Below are positions 14,275 through 22,107 of a stretch of DNA of 23,143 nt, one piece after another. Position numbers and translations under genes: made by a program. The notes under the pieces are model-generated. The model had not been told where the DNA came from. It did no database searches and worked only from the letters and a program-made list of their open reading frames with translations. Each line of letters starts with the position of its first letter. The stretch's first letter is position 1. Source of the DNA: JAVBPA01 sp031549925 (GTDB taxonomy: Bacteria; Bacillota; Clostridia; Oscillospirales; CAG-272); the NCBI GenBank assembly GCA_031549925.1, contig JAVBPA010000041.1, positions 1 through 23,143 on the forward strand, written 5' to 3'.

Positions 14275-14445
14275 ATAGCTGCGGTTTATGATTATAACAA
14301 AAATTATTATCAAATAAATTATGTTTTATGAATTTTAAAAATAATGGTTTCCTTTGTAAAAATTAAATCTGAAATTTTTTTACTTTATTATTTGTAAAAA
14401 ATAATGGCTTTTATTTTAATGTTAATATATCGGAGGATTTATTTA

Positions 14446-14745
14446 ATGAACGAAAAATTGCGGGATGAAATAACTGATTATTTGTTCAAAGCGATTTTAG
14501 AATTGCAGAATGTTGAAGAATGTTACAGCTTTTTTGAAGATTTATGCACTGTCTCCGAATTAAAAGAAATGTCAAAACGTTTGCTTGCCGCAAAACTGCT
14601 CCGGAACAATCATGTTTATACGGATATAGCCGAACAGACAGGACTCAGCACAGCTACAATAAGCCGTGTAAACAGATGTTTAAAATATGGGAACGACGGT
14701 TATATGACAATCCTTGAGAGACTTGACAGACGCAAATATGAATAA
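14446..14745 (+). CDS. yerC: YerC/YecD family TrpR-related regulator
   Basis: 99 residues from the ATG at 14446, chosen because CGGAGG lies 8-9 nt upstream; an in-frame ATG at 14404 has none. The protein matches the YerC/YecD group of TrpR-like DNA-binding proteins: LFKAILELQNVEECYSFFEDLCT, then SELKEMSKRLLAAKLL, and a helix-turn-helix HVYTDIAEQTGLSTATISRVNRCL at about 56-79. The family resembles the Trp repressor fold but its target genes are poorly known. The stop overlaps the downstream methyltransferase start, so the two are probably translated together. Confidence 0.9.
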   Translation: MNEKLRDEITDYLFKAILELQNVEECYSFFEDLCTVSELKEMSKRLLAAKLLRNNHVYTDIAEQTGLSTATISRVNRCLKYGNDGYMTILERLDRRKYE

Positions 14746-15487
14746 AAGGGCATATGATATAATCGCAAAATACTATAATTCGCTCATGAATGAAATAGAT
14801 TATTCATTATGGGCAGAATTTATATGCGGATTTTTTAATTCCAATTCTCACAAAATATCGCTTGTACTTGATATCGCGTGCGGGACAGGAAAAATGACGG
14901 AAGAACTGGCAAAACGCGGCTATCAGATGATCGGAGCGGATATTTCGGCAGAAATGCTTTCACAAGCCAAAATTTCTTCTGATAAAACCAATCTGGATAT
15001 TTTATATATTCAGCAGGACATGCGTTTTCTTGATTTATACGGAACAGTTGATGCTGTTGTTTGCTGTCTTGACGGAATAAACTATTTATCTTCAATCGGC
15101 GATGTAAAATCATGCTTTAGCGGAGTATATAAATTTTTAAACGAAGGCGGTTTGTTTATTTTTGATATAAATACCCCTTATAAATTTTTAAAAATATACG
15201 GCGACAACGATTATATTCTTGAAACAGGCAATGTATTATGCGCGTGGCAAAACACATATAATAAAACGAACAAACTATGCCGTTTCAATTTATCTGTTTT
15301 TGAAAAACGTCCGGATGGAGCTTATAACAGGTACAACGAAGAGCAAAACGAACGTTGTTATTCCATGAAAGCCATAAATAACGCGCTTTTAGCGTGCGGT
15401 TTTCACGATATAGAGGTTTACGGATCTCTTGATAAGAAAAAAGCCGATGAAATTGACGAACGCTGGTATTTTATTTGCCGCAAATAA
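14738..15487 (+). CDS. Class I SAM-dependent methyltransferase
   Basis: 249 residues from the ATG at 14738, which overlaps the TAA of the TrpR-like gene by 8 nt. A longer reading from a TTG at 14714 is possible but has no better ribosome binding site. Motif I is VLDIACGTGKM (43-53), with an acidic strand end in IGADIS (65-70) and a later strand AVVCCLDGINYL; the layout is that of small-molecule or macrolide-type class I methyltransferases. The substrate is unknown. The gene is not followed by a clear hairpin, only by a T-run just ahead of the tRNA promoter. Confidence 0.85.
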   Translation: MNKRAYDIIAKYYNSLMNEIDYSLWAEFICGFFNSNSHKISLVLDIACGTGKMTEELAKRGYQMIGADISAEMLSQAKISSDKTNLDILYIQQDMRFLDLYGTVDAVVCCLDGINYLSSIGDVKSCFSGVYKFLNEGGLFIFDINTPYKFLKIYGDNDYILETGNVLCAWQNTYNKTNKLCRFNLSVFEKRPDGAYNRYNEEQNERCYSMKAINNALLACGFHDIEVYGSLDKKKADEIDERWYFICRK

Positions 15488-15548
15488 TTTAAAATTAACC
15501 AGTTAAAACAAAACAGAATTATATTAATATTTTTTTTTACAAAAATGG

Positions 15549-15577
15549 TTGACAAATCAATCCCCCTATGCTATAAT
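15549..15577 (+). promoter_or_regulatory. Consensus sigma-A promoter of the tRNA cluster
   Basis: Perfect TTGACA (15549-15554), 17-nt spacer, perfect TATAAT (15572-15577). A strong promoter is expected for stable RNA genes. The first tRNA begins about 290 nt downstream, an unusually long leader. Confidence 0.85.
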
Positions 15578-15637
15578 ACCATTCGCAGGCCTGGCACCTT
15601 TCAAATAAATCACAAAAACGCCCATCAAAACCCCCTC

Positions 15638-15814
15638 AGCAAGCGGCACAAACAGCAAGCGGAATGGACAGCAAGCGGCACGGAAAGCAAGCGGCACAAA
15701 CAGCAAGCGGCACGGACAGCAAGCGGCACGGACAGCAATCGACACGGACAGCAATCGGCACAGACAACAAAGTGGCACAAACGGCGAGTAGCACGGACGA
15801 TAAGTTGTACAAAC
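15638..15814 (+). repeat. 16-bp tandem repeat array, about 11 units
   Basis: Units follow AGCAAGCGGCACGGAC. The first six (15638-15733) are nearly identical, with AAAC or GGAC endings alternating irregularly; the next five drift progressively (AGCAATCGACACGGAC, then AACAAAGTGGCACAAAC with 17 nt, and so on). The array is GC-rich compared with its surroundings. There are no spacers, so it is not a CRISPR. Confidence 0.93.
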
Positions 15815-15876
15815 GGTAAAACATCAATAGTAAAAAAAGCAAAAATAAGCGTAAAAGAATACCCAGAAGCACAAAC

Positions 15877-15952
15877 GGGAGCATAGCTCAGCTGGGAGAG
15901 CATCTGCCTTACAAGCAGAGGGTCACAGGTTCGAGCCCTGTTGTTCCCACCA
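15877..15952 (+). tRNA. tRNA-Val (anticodon TAC)
   Basis: 76 nt with encoded CCA. Acceptor GGGAGCA pairs with TGTTCCC, and the anticodon loop CTTACAA and T-arm GGTTCGAGCC are normal. Confidence 0.95.
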
Positions 15953-15958
15953 ATATCC

Positions 15959-16035
15959 GGCCCGGTAGTTCAGTTGGTTAGAACGCTAGCCTGTCACGCT
16001 AGAGGTCGTGGGTTCGAGTCCCATCCGGGTCGCCA
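15959..16035 (+). tRNA. tRNA-Asp (anticodon GTC)
   Basis: 77 nt with encoded CCA. Acceptor GGCCCGG pairs with CCGGGTC, the anticodon loop is CTGTCAC, and the discriminator is G as expected for Asp. It lies 6 nt after tRNA-Val. Confidence 0.95.
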
Positions 16036-16214
16036 TTTTTTTGTATAAAAATCTTTAGCGGTATTTTTTTCTTAAACTGAACTTCATTTATCGCAAACGT
16101 TCGGATTACGAAAAAACAAAACTGCAATATTACTTAAACGAAACTTAGCTTATATTAAAAACATATTCTTGGATTCTGTTTAAACGATAATAAAACAGCG
16201 CTCAGAGTTTATAT

Positions 16215-16290
16215 GCCTCTGTAGCTCAGTAGGTAGAGCAGGGGACTGAAAATCCCCGTGTCGTTGGTTCAATTCCGACCGGAGGCACCA
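16215..16290 (+). tRNA. tRNA-Phe (anticodon GAA)
   Basis: 76 nt with encoded CCA. Acceptor GCCTCTG pairs with CGGAGGC with one G-T pair; the anticodon loop is CTGAAAA. A 179-nt gap separates it from tRNA-Asp and holds no gene I can support. Confidence 0.95.
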
Positions 16291-16295
16291 TATAA

Positions 16296-16371
16296 GCGGA
16301 TTTAGCTCATTTGGTAGAGCGCGACCTTGCCAAGGTCGAGGTGGCGGGTTCGAGCCCCGTAATCCGCTCCA
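16296..16371 (+). tRNA. tRNA-Gly (anticodon GCC), copy 1
   Basis: 76 nt with encoded CCA. Acceptor GCGGATT pairs with AATCCGC, and the anticodon loop is TTGCCAA. It lies 5 nt after tRNA-Phe and is identical to copy 2. Confidence 0.95.
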
Positions 16372-16578
16372 AAACCGAGCTAAGATATAAAAATCGATAG
16401 AACTTAAACCCGGAATTATTTTTTTAAGCAAAAGCATAAAAAAAGAAATAGCGTATACAATAGACACGGGATTTACAGAGGTTGATATGAGAGGGAAATG
16501 ATCTTCCGGATTCCAGCCTCTTGTTTTTAATTAAACGGCATATTTAAAATATTGTGAAACAAAAATCGGCAAAAGGCA

Positions 16579-16584
16579 TATAAT
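16579..16584 (+). promoter_or_regulatory. Candidate -10 box for the Cys-Gly tRNA pair
   Basis: A perfect TATAAT stands 13 nt before tRNA-Cys, but the -35 region is poor. It suggests that the last tRNA pair, which follows a 226-nt gap without a visible gene, may have its own promoter. Confidence 0.35.
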
Positions 16585-16597
16585 AAACAATATATAA

Positions 16598-16672
16598 GGC
16601 GCCATAGCCAAGCGGTAAGGCAGAGGTCTGCAAAACCTTTATCCCCCGGTCCGATTCCGGGTGGCGCCTCCA
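16598..16672 (+). tRNA. tRNA-Cys (anticodon GCA)
   Basis: 75 nt with encoded CCA. Acceptor GGCGCCA pairs with TGGCGCC, and the anticodon loop is CTGCAAA. Confidence 0.95.
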
Positions 16673-16675
16673 AAC

Positions 16676-16751
16676 GCGGATTTAGCTCATTTGGTAGAGC
16701 GCGACCTTGCCAAGGTCGAGGTGGCGGGTTCGAGCCCCGTAATCCGCTCCA
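16676..16751 (+). tRNA. tRNA-Gly (anticodon GCC), copy 2
   Basis: 76 nt with encoded CCA, identical over its whole length to copy 1 at 16296-16371 and 3 nt after tRNA-Cys. Confidence 0.95.
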
Positions 16752-16832
16752 AAAAAATTTTCTTCGGATAATTCCGGAGATTTTTTGTTTTTGCAATAAA
16801 ATTTTTACATACATTTATGAAAGGTGTTTTTT

Positions 16833-17726
16833 ATGGAAAAGATTTGGTCCGTTTATTTGCAAAATGATGAATTGTTATATAAAACACGTTCTCTTCGGTT
16901 TTGCGACAAATTCCAAAACGAATATATGAAAGCATTCAACATTTCTACGAAAATGCAAACGCCTGCCATAAAAATGCTGGAAATAGGCTGCGGACCCGGC
17001 GCGCTCAGCGAATCACTAAGCAGATGGTATCCCTATGCGGAAATTACCGGTTGTGACCGGGATATAAATTTTATCAGAATAGCCGCAGAACGAAACAACC
17101 GGGTAAATCTCCGTTTTACCGCCGGTGATGCAATTTCGCTCCCGTTTGATGAAAATTTTTATGATGTAACTATATCACACACTGTATCAGAGCATGTGGA
17201 ACCTAAAAAATTTTATTCCGAACAGTACAGAGTTTTAAAACAACGAGGAGTCTCCCTGACTCTTAATCCTTCAAGATGGGTGAAACATTATTCAGAATGT
17301 GTAACCGAAATGAGTGATTTTGAAAACGATCTCTGGAAAAGGACAGAAAAATATTTTTCGGAGGTAAACCAAAAATATAATGTGGGTAAATACGGATTAA
17401 ACGAAATGGAACGTCTGCGTGAAATTGAAAAACATGGTTTTAGAGATATTTCCGCACATTATATCAGTATCGATTTAACTCCGGACAATGCGGATATGGA
17501 CGAAAATACGGCTGTCCAAATCATAGAAGCTGGCAGAATTACCGCGCTTGATCCTATTAATTATCTCGATGATATTGCTCCCGGTGTAATTACAAATGAT
17601 GAAAAAGCTGAATGGATAAGTTTAATTAATCAAAAATATGACAAACGTATCTCTCTTTATAAAACCGGCGAACGTCAATGGGACACGGATGTGACTCTTC
17701 TAACCGTTATAAGAGCGGTTAAGTAA
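16833..17726 (+). CDS. Class I SAM-dependent methyltransferase
   Basis: 297 residues from the ATG at 16833, chosen because AAAGGTG lies 6 nt upstream; a GTG at 16824 falls inside that ribosome binding site. Motif I is LEIGCGPGAL (49-58), the next strand ends ITGCDRD (71-77), the adenine-binding region reads TAGDAISLPF (96-105), and the motif IV region is FYDVTISHTVSEHV (109-122), as in Methyltransf_11-type enzymes. A C-terminal extension of about 130 residues is not recognised and may bind the substrate. It is unrelated in detail to the other methyltransferase in the window. The substrate is unknown. Confidence 0.85.
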   Translation: MEKIWSVYLQNDELLYKTRSLRFCDKFQNEYMKAFNISTKMQTPAIKMLEIGCGPGALSESLSRWYPYAEITGCDRDINFIRIAAERNNRVNLRFTAGDAISLPFDENFYDVTISHTVSEHVEPKKFYSEQYRVLKQRGVSLTLNPSRWVKHYSECVTEMSDFENDLWKRTEKYFSEVNQKYNVGKYGLNEMERLREIEKHGFRDISAHYISIDLTPDNADMDENTAVQIIEAGRITALDPINYLDDIAPGVITNDEKAEWISLINQKYDKRISLYKTGERQWDTDVTLLTVIRAVK

Positions 17727-17770
17727 TAGTGACTATATTTCCTGCATGTTTTTCGGCTTTTATCAAAATT

Positions 17771-17813
17771 AAACCTTTCGTTTGAAATCCTCCGATTTCG
17801 CGATGGTTTTTTT
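17771..17813 (+). terminator. Terminator between methyltransferase and comEC
   Basis: Nested pairing AAACC/GGTTT, CG/CG and GAAATC/GATTTC around a CTCC loop, then seven T residues. It overlaps the comEC stop codon. Confidence 0.65.
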
Positions 17814-20124
17814 ATTTTAAAATAAATTTAAATGTTTTTTCCGGATAAAATAATTTTGCGTTATATAAATCACACTTGACATTTTCCTCTGTTTCGGTAT
17901 CCGAAAATACTGCGGCATATAATCTGTTTTCCGAAAAATTTAAATTTATTTCTTTTTTTATAACAGGGCTGTGCGAGCCGAAAATAACCGCCGTGGTTTT
18001 CGGAGCTTTTATCTCCGCATAATCCGCAATTCCGCTTTCCATTACAGATCCGCCTAAATAAAGAATGTTTTTTTCCTTATATTCTATATTCAAACAAATA
18101 ACGGGATGCGTCGAACGTTTTATATATTCCCTCGCGGGGATTTCAAATTTTATCTCCCATAAATTAAATTCCGCCGTTTTTTCGCTTTCGTATATTGTTA
18201 TTCCGACGTTGTATTTTTCGGCTGTTTCAGACAGAGTTAAAAAAATAGCTTCTTCCTTTTCGTTTATAGGTGAGGGAAGATATATAATTCCGACTTCTGC
18301 CTCTTGCAGCATACGTATAAACGACGATACATGGCGGTTATGGTAATGTGTAATAATATACGCATTTACTCTAAAGACATGATTTTCCGCGCACATATCA
18401 GCCGCTGTACCCGCAATAAAAGAAGAACCGTCCGACATATCGCAGAGAATCAACCTCCCGTTTTTATATACCGCCGCAGATTCCTTTTTACCTTCTTTTA
18501 CATAATAACAGAAAGCAGTATCTTTATTATAAACGTTATATATGTTCAGACACACAATAAAGCAAATACAAAGAACAGAAGAAGTAATCAAATACTTTCG
18601 TATAGAGGATATTTTCAGGATAGTAAGTATTATAAACAGAGAAACCGCAATTATCATTATGTGGATGAAAAAATCATATTTCAAAGATATAATCCAGCCG
18701 AAAGAATCAGCTCCTGTTTTTGCAAAATATGAAAATAAAGATGATAAAATTTTCAAAATTCCCGAAGTAATAAAAATCATTGGTTTTATCGGAGAAGTGA
18801 TTAAAAAAATAACCGAAAAAATTATTATCGCAGAAATCAAAGGTGTGAAAAATATCGTGGTTAAAGCCGAAATCGGTGAAAATTCTCCGAAAAATATCCA
18901 CATGAACGGAAGCGAAATTAAAACCGCTGAAAATCCGGTTGATACCGCACAAAGCAGTCCCCGTAATGTTTTTATGAAGAAAGAACCGCCGGAAAGCATT
19001 TCTTTTATTTTGCGGTTAAAAGCTGTTCCCGCGGTGCATATTCCAAGCGTGGCAGAAAACGAGAGCGCAAGTCCGATATCGGCAGCGGAGGAGGGATCGA
19101 TTAATAAAATTATAAAAACCGCGAAAAAAATCGAAGTTACGCTGTCATATTCGGTTTTTAATAATTTTGAGAGGTAGTATATACAAAGCATAAACGCGCT
19201 TCTTGTTACGGAAGCGGAAAATCCGGTTATACACATATAAAAAAGAGTTAGGAGAATTAATAAAATTATCCTTGTTTTATGAGGAATCCTAATAATGTTT
19301 ATAAAAAACCATTCAAATAAATGTATTAAAATCGAAAGATGAGTTCCGCTCAAAGCAATTAAATGTAAAATTCCAAGAAGCCGCAATTCAAACTTCAAAC
19401 CGGAATCTAGCTGTGTTCTGTTACCTAAAAATACCGCACGGATTATTCCCTCGCTGTCCTCTGTATATCGTTTTATAAAAAGAGAAAGCTTCTGATTTAT
19501 ATCACTAAAAAATGATTTTATCGAATTCGCTGCTTTTCCGAGGTAAATAATTTTCTCCTCTGATTCTGCTTTTAAAAATATATTATTTGATAAATAATAA
19601 TTCGTTTCTCCGCTGTTTTCCGAAATAACTCCGTTTATCGTAACATCCGCTTGTATTTTGTCTCCGGAAGTTATTCCCTGCCCGTTTTCGGTAAGCAAAA
19701 CCGCTTTAATATTTGGAACAGAAACATCATCGGCGTTTTTTATCGTTACGATGTATTCACCGTAATATACTGTTTCAAATAAAACCGAATCGCAAACCGC
19801 TTCTATTTTTGTGGTTCCGTTTTCGTTTGCAATTGACAGAGCCTTTTCATATTTTATATTAAAAAATAAATAAGATGAGGTCAAAGCCGCACAGACAAAA
19901 AGTGACATAATAGAAAAAGCCGTCATATAGGCGGCTGTTTTAGTTTTGCGGAATATAAATCTCCCTAAAATTGAGATAAGCGCGGAAAAAATAGAAATCC
20001 AAAGCAAAATTATTTTAATATTGCCGGAAATATAATACCCCGCGGCTGAAGCGGAAACAAAAGCAAGAGGATATATAAGATAAGGCCTTTTTACGGGTAA
20101 GGATAAAAATGAAGGCTTTTTCAT
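17812..20124 (-). CDS. comEC: ComEC/Rec2 family DNA uptake channel protein
   Basis: 770 residues. An N-terminal membrane region (to about 90) and OB-like domain (about 100-195) precede the competence domain, which has FLGNRTQLDSGLKFELRLLGILHLIALSG (split across 232-260), THLSIL and a series of hydrophobic helices up to about 530. The C-terminal part (about 540-770) is a metallo-beta-lactamase-like domain. ComEC forms the inner-membrane channel for single-stranded DNA in transformation. Here the usual HxHxDH metal motif reads HYHNRH (593-598), with Arg in place of Asp, and the later GHHGS-like block reads GSHSP (716-720), so nuclease activity is doubtful. The start has no clear ribosome binding site; the gene follows the oxidoreductase stop by 6 nt and may depend on coupled translation. 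Confidence 0.88.
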   Translation of the reverse strand: MKKPSFLSLPVKRPYLIYPLAFVSASAAGYYISGNIKIILLWISIFSALISILGRFIFRKTKTAAYMTAFSIMSLFVCAALTSSYLFFNIKYEKALSIANENGTTKIEAVCDSVLFETVYYGEYIVTIKNADDVSVPNIKAVLLTENGQGITSGDKIQADVTINGVISENSGETNYYLSNNIFLKAESEEKIIYLGKAANSIKSFFSDINQKLSLFIKRYTEDSEGIIRAVFLGNRTQLDSGLKFELRLLGILHLIALSGTHLSILIHLFEWFFINIIRIPHKTRIILLILLTLFYMCITGFSASVTRSAFMLCIYYLSKLLKTEYDSVTSIFFAVFIILLIDPSSAADIGLALSFSATLGICTAGTAFNRKIKEMLSGGSFFIKTLRGLLCAVSTGFSAVLISLPFMWIFFGEFSPISALTTIFFTPLISAIIIFSVIFLITSPIKPMIFITSGILKILSSLFSYFAKTGADSFGWIISLKYDFFIHIMIIAVSLFIILTILKISSIRKYLITSSVLCICFIVCLNIYNVYNKDTAFCYYVKEGKKESAAVYKNGRLILCDMSDGSSFIAGTAADMCAENHVFRVNAYIITHYHNRHVSSFIRMLQEAEVGIIYLPSPINEKEEAIFLTLSETAEKYNVGITIYESEKTAEFNLWEIKFEIPAREYIKRSTHPVICLNIEYKEKNILYLGGSVMESGIADYAEIKAPKTTAVIFGSHSPVIKKEINLNFSENRLYAAVFSDTETEENVKCDLYNAKLFYPEKTFKFILK

Positions 20125-20130
20125 TTTAAG

Positions 20131-21897
20131 TTAATATAATTCGAATGAAAAAATATTTATTTTACGATTCAGGATATCATCGTCCCAATTCGTGTTTACT
20201 TTTAAACGCACGGATTTACAAATTAGGTTTATCGGAGCGGTTATTAATCTCCTGCGGTTTTGGGTGGTTTCAAATATAATTGATTCAATTCCGTTTTCGT
20301 TTTCAGCAATAACGGAAAAAGAACGGCATAAAGTTTTCGGCATACACATCACGGGAGAATCCGGCAATATATTCGCGCGCATCGAATGTTGGCGTTCTAC
20401 CGGATTTCCGGGAAGAGTATTCCTATCAAGATCAGAATCAAATACAATTCTGACTTCTTTTATAAAACATGGTTTATCAAAACTGTATTCCAAAATATCC
20501 CCGTTAAAACAAGTATAAACGTTTTTTCGGTCAAAACCGTCTCGGAGGTTTTCGATATTATCTTTTGATTCAAATCTGTTATTTGTTTCGATTGACAGAG
20601 AAGCGTTCAGCGTAATATCCGAAACAACTCTTTTGCTTCCGGGGAGCATACAATCATCAAACATTAGCTTTTGTTTCAATTCATCTATGTGATACAAATA
20701 TATATCGTTCGGACAGCAGTTATATTTATTCGCCACAGCCGCGGCAGTTCCCACAGCTTGACCAAGCAACGCACAGGTTGCCATAACACGGGAAGAGGAC
20801 ATTGCGGCGTGAGTCATTGAAATATTACGTCCGGCAAAGAATAAATTTTCTATATTTTCAGAATAAACGCATCGGTAAGGAATTCCGTAGGGAGATGGAG
20901 TGGGTATTTGAACGCAGGGCTTTCCCGAGAACCAAAAACCGTTCGGATCATGGTCGTCCAGCGGCCATCCGCCGTAAGCTATAGTATCTTCAAAAACGCC
21001 TCCTGCGGCAATATCGTTTTGATTCATGATATATTTTCCGACCATTCGGCGGGATTCGCGTTTGCCGGGTAAAAATCCCACAAAATCGAGCTGCCATAAA
21101 CTTGAATCAAATTCTCCGCTGTTTTTATAATAATCCCAATAACCGAACGCAAGCGCAAGCAATTCGTCGCGCACTGTTTCGGTATCTCCGATTGAATCAC
21201 GGTCTCCGCCGAGTTCCAAATACCAGAAGTTTTCGCCTTCGTTTTCCGGATTTGGTCTTCTTCTCTTCATATCTTCGGCGGTCAGTTTGAGTGCCCAGTC
21301 CGGAGCGGTGTACTTAATTGGCCGATCTGTTTTTCTCGCTTGAATTAAACAGCTCATTCCCATCGTTTTTCTGTCACTCTCGCTTATAGAAACCGTTTCT
21401 CCAAATTCCGAGCTGCTTTCACGTCCCGTTCTGAAATTAGCTCCGGTCAAGGGAGCTAAAACACTGTCGCCCGAACAATCGGAAAAATATTTTGCTGTTA
21501 TTTTAATATGTTCCTGTGTTGTCATTTGCCAGCCGGTGACGCTGATTATTTTGCCGCCTTGCAATTCAGCAGTATAGCAGGAACAGTTCAGCAGCATGAC
21601 TATGTTTTTTTCAAACCGTACTTTTTCATATAAAACGCTGTCCCAAACCGAATATATTTTATAGGGATTGCGGTATAAATTTTCTAAATTTATTTCTTCC
21701 AAAATCCCGGTTTCACGGTTGTTTGATCCCGAAGCTCCGCAAACCCACATTCTGATTTCGGACGAAGCGTTTCCTCCGAAAACGGGGCGTTCCTGCATTA
21801 TAGCGACTGATGCTCCGTTCCGCGCGGCGGAAACAGCGGCGCAAATCCCGGCAAGACCTCCGCCGACAACGCAAAAATCAACATTATATGTAAGCAT
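20131..21897 (-). CDS. FAD-dependent oxidoreductase with C-terminal beta domain
   Basis: 588 residues, with AGGA 8 nt before the ATG. The N-terminal Rossmann motif is VVGGGLAGICAA (10-21), followed by QERPVFGGNASSEIRM (35-50) and, further on, the SDCSGDSVLAPLTGANFRTGRE block (139-160) and LFFAGRNISMTHAAMSSSRVMATCALLGQAVGTAAA in the C-terminal FAD region (352-387). This is the FAD_oxidored (PF12831-type) family, often seen in anaerobes. Residues about 430-588 look like a beta-sandwich resembling discoidin-type modules. The substrate is unknown. No signal peptide is seen, so it is cytoplasmic. It has a near-consensus promoter and probably leads an operon with comEC, an unusual partner. Confidence 0.87.
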   Translation of the reverse strand: MLTYNVDFCVVGGGLAGICAAVSAARNGASVAIMQERPVFGGNASSEIRMWVCGASGSNNRETGILEEINLENLYRNPYKIYSVWDSVLYEKVRFEKNIVMLLNCSCYTAELQGGKIISVTGWQMTTQEHIKITAKYFSDCSGDSVLAPLTGANFRTGRESSSEFGETVSISESDRKTMGMSCLIQARKTDRPIKYTAPDWALKLTAEDMKRRRPNPENEGENFWYLELGGDRDSIGDTETVRDELLALAFGYWDYYKNSGEFDSSLWQLDFVGFLPGKRESRRMVGKYIMNQNDIAAGGVFEDTIAYGGWPLDDHDPNGFWFSGKPCVQIPTPSPYGIPYRCVYSENIENLFFAGRNISMTHAAMSSSRVMATCALLGQAVGTAAAVANKYNCCPNDIYLYHIDELKQKLMFDDCMLPGSKRVVSDITLNASLSIETNNRFESKDNIENLRDGFDRKNVYTCFNGDILEYSFDKPCFIKEVRIVFDSDLDRNTLPGNPVERQHSMRANILPDSPVMCMPKTLCRSFSVIAENENGIESIIFETTQNRRRLITAPINLICKSVRLKVNTNWDDDILNRKINIFSFELY

Positions 21898-21949
21898 ATT
21901 CTATATCCTGTTAATTATCAATAATAATTATTAATTCAAAAACAAAACC

Positions 21950-21978
21950 AGTATATAACAACATTTATTCCATGTCAA
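21950..21978 (-). promoter_or_regulatory. Sigma-A promoter for the oxidoreductase-comEC operon
   Basis: On the minus strand perfect TTGACA (21978-21973), 17-nt spacer, and TATACT (21955-21950), about 52 nt before the oxidoreductase ATG. Confidence 0.7.
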
Positions 21979-22107
21979 TAGAAAAGCATACAGCCAACAC
22001 GGTAAAAACAGATATTCCTTATGGTAACGGACTTTTTACATTTTAATTTTAAAATTACATTTTTGTTTTGAATTTTTGTCATTTTGAATCATAAAACAAG
22101 TGCCAAG

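Larger units (their letters stand above)
15488..15876 (+). other. tRNA operon leader region, non-coding
   Basis: This 389-nt gap holds the consensus tRNA promoter, about 60 nt of unique sequence, the 16-bp tandem repeat array, and about 60 nt of A-rich sequence before tRNA-Val. Long open frames exist on both strands only because the repeat has no stop codons; they have no ribosome binding site, and the 16-nt period is not a multiple of three. Confidence 0.75.

Noticed and set aside
15638..15814. CRISPR array
   Set aside because: Units are directly adjacent with no unique spacers, are too short, and no cas gene is nearby.
15545..15886. Open frames on both strands through the 16-bp repeat array
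   Set aside because: They exist because the repeat lacks stop codons. The plus frame starts at a TTG inside the -35 box, there is no ribosome binding site, and the 16-nt period shifts frame at each unit.
16180..16467. Minus-strand frame across tRNA-Phe and tRNA-Gly
   Set aside because: It is antisense to tRNA genes; the GLRGSNPPPRPWQGR-type peptide is a typical artefact of reading a tRNA-Gly gene backwards.
16527..16814. Minus-strand frame across tRNA-Cys and the second tRNA-Gly
   Set aside because: The same antisense tRNA artefact, with the same peptide produced by the identical tRNA-Gly copy.
18542..19177. 211-residue plus-strand frame inside comEC
   Set aside because: It is a shadow of the comEC membrane-domain codons, with no ribosome binding site or recognisable domain.
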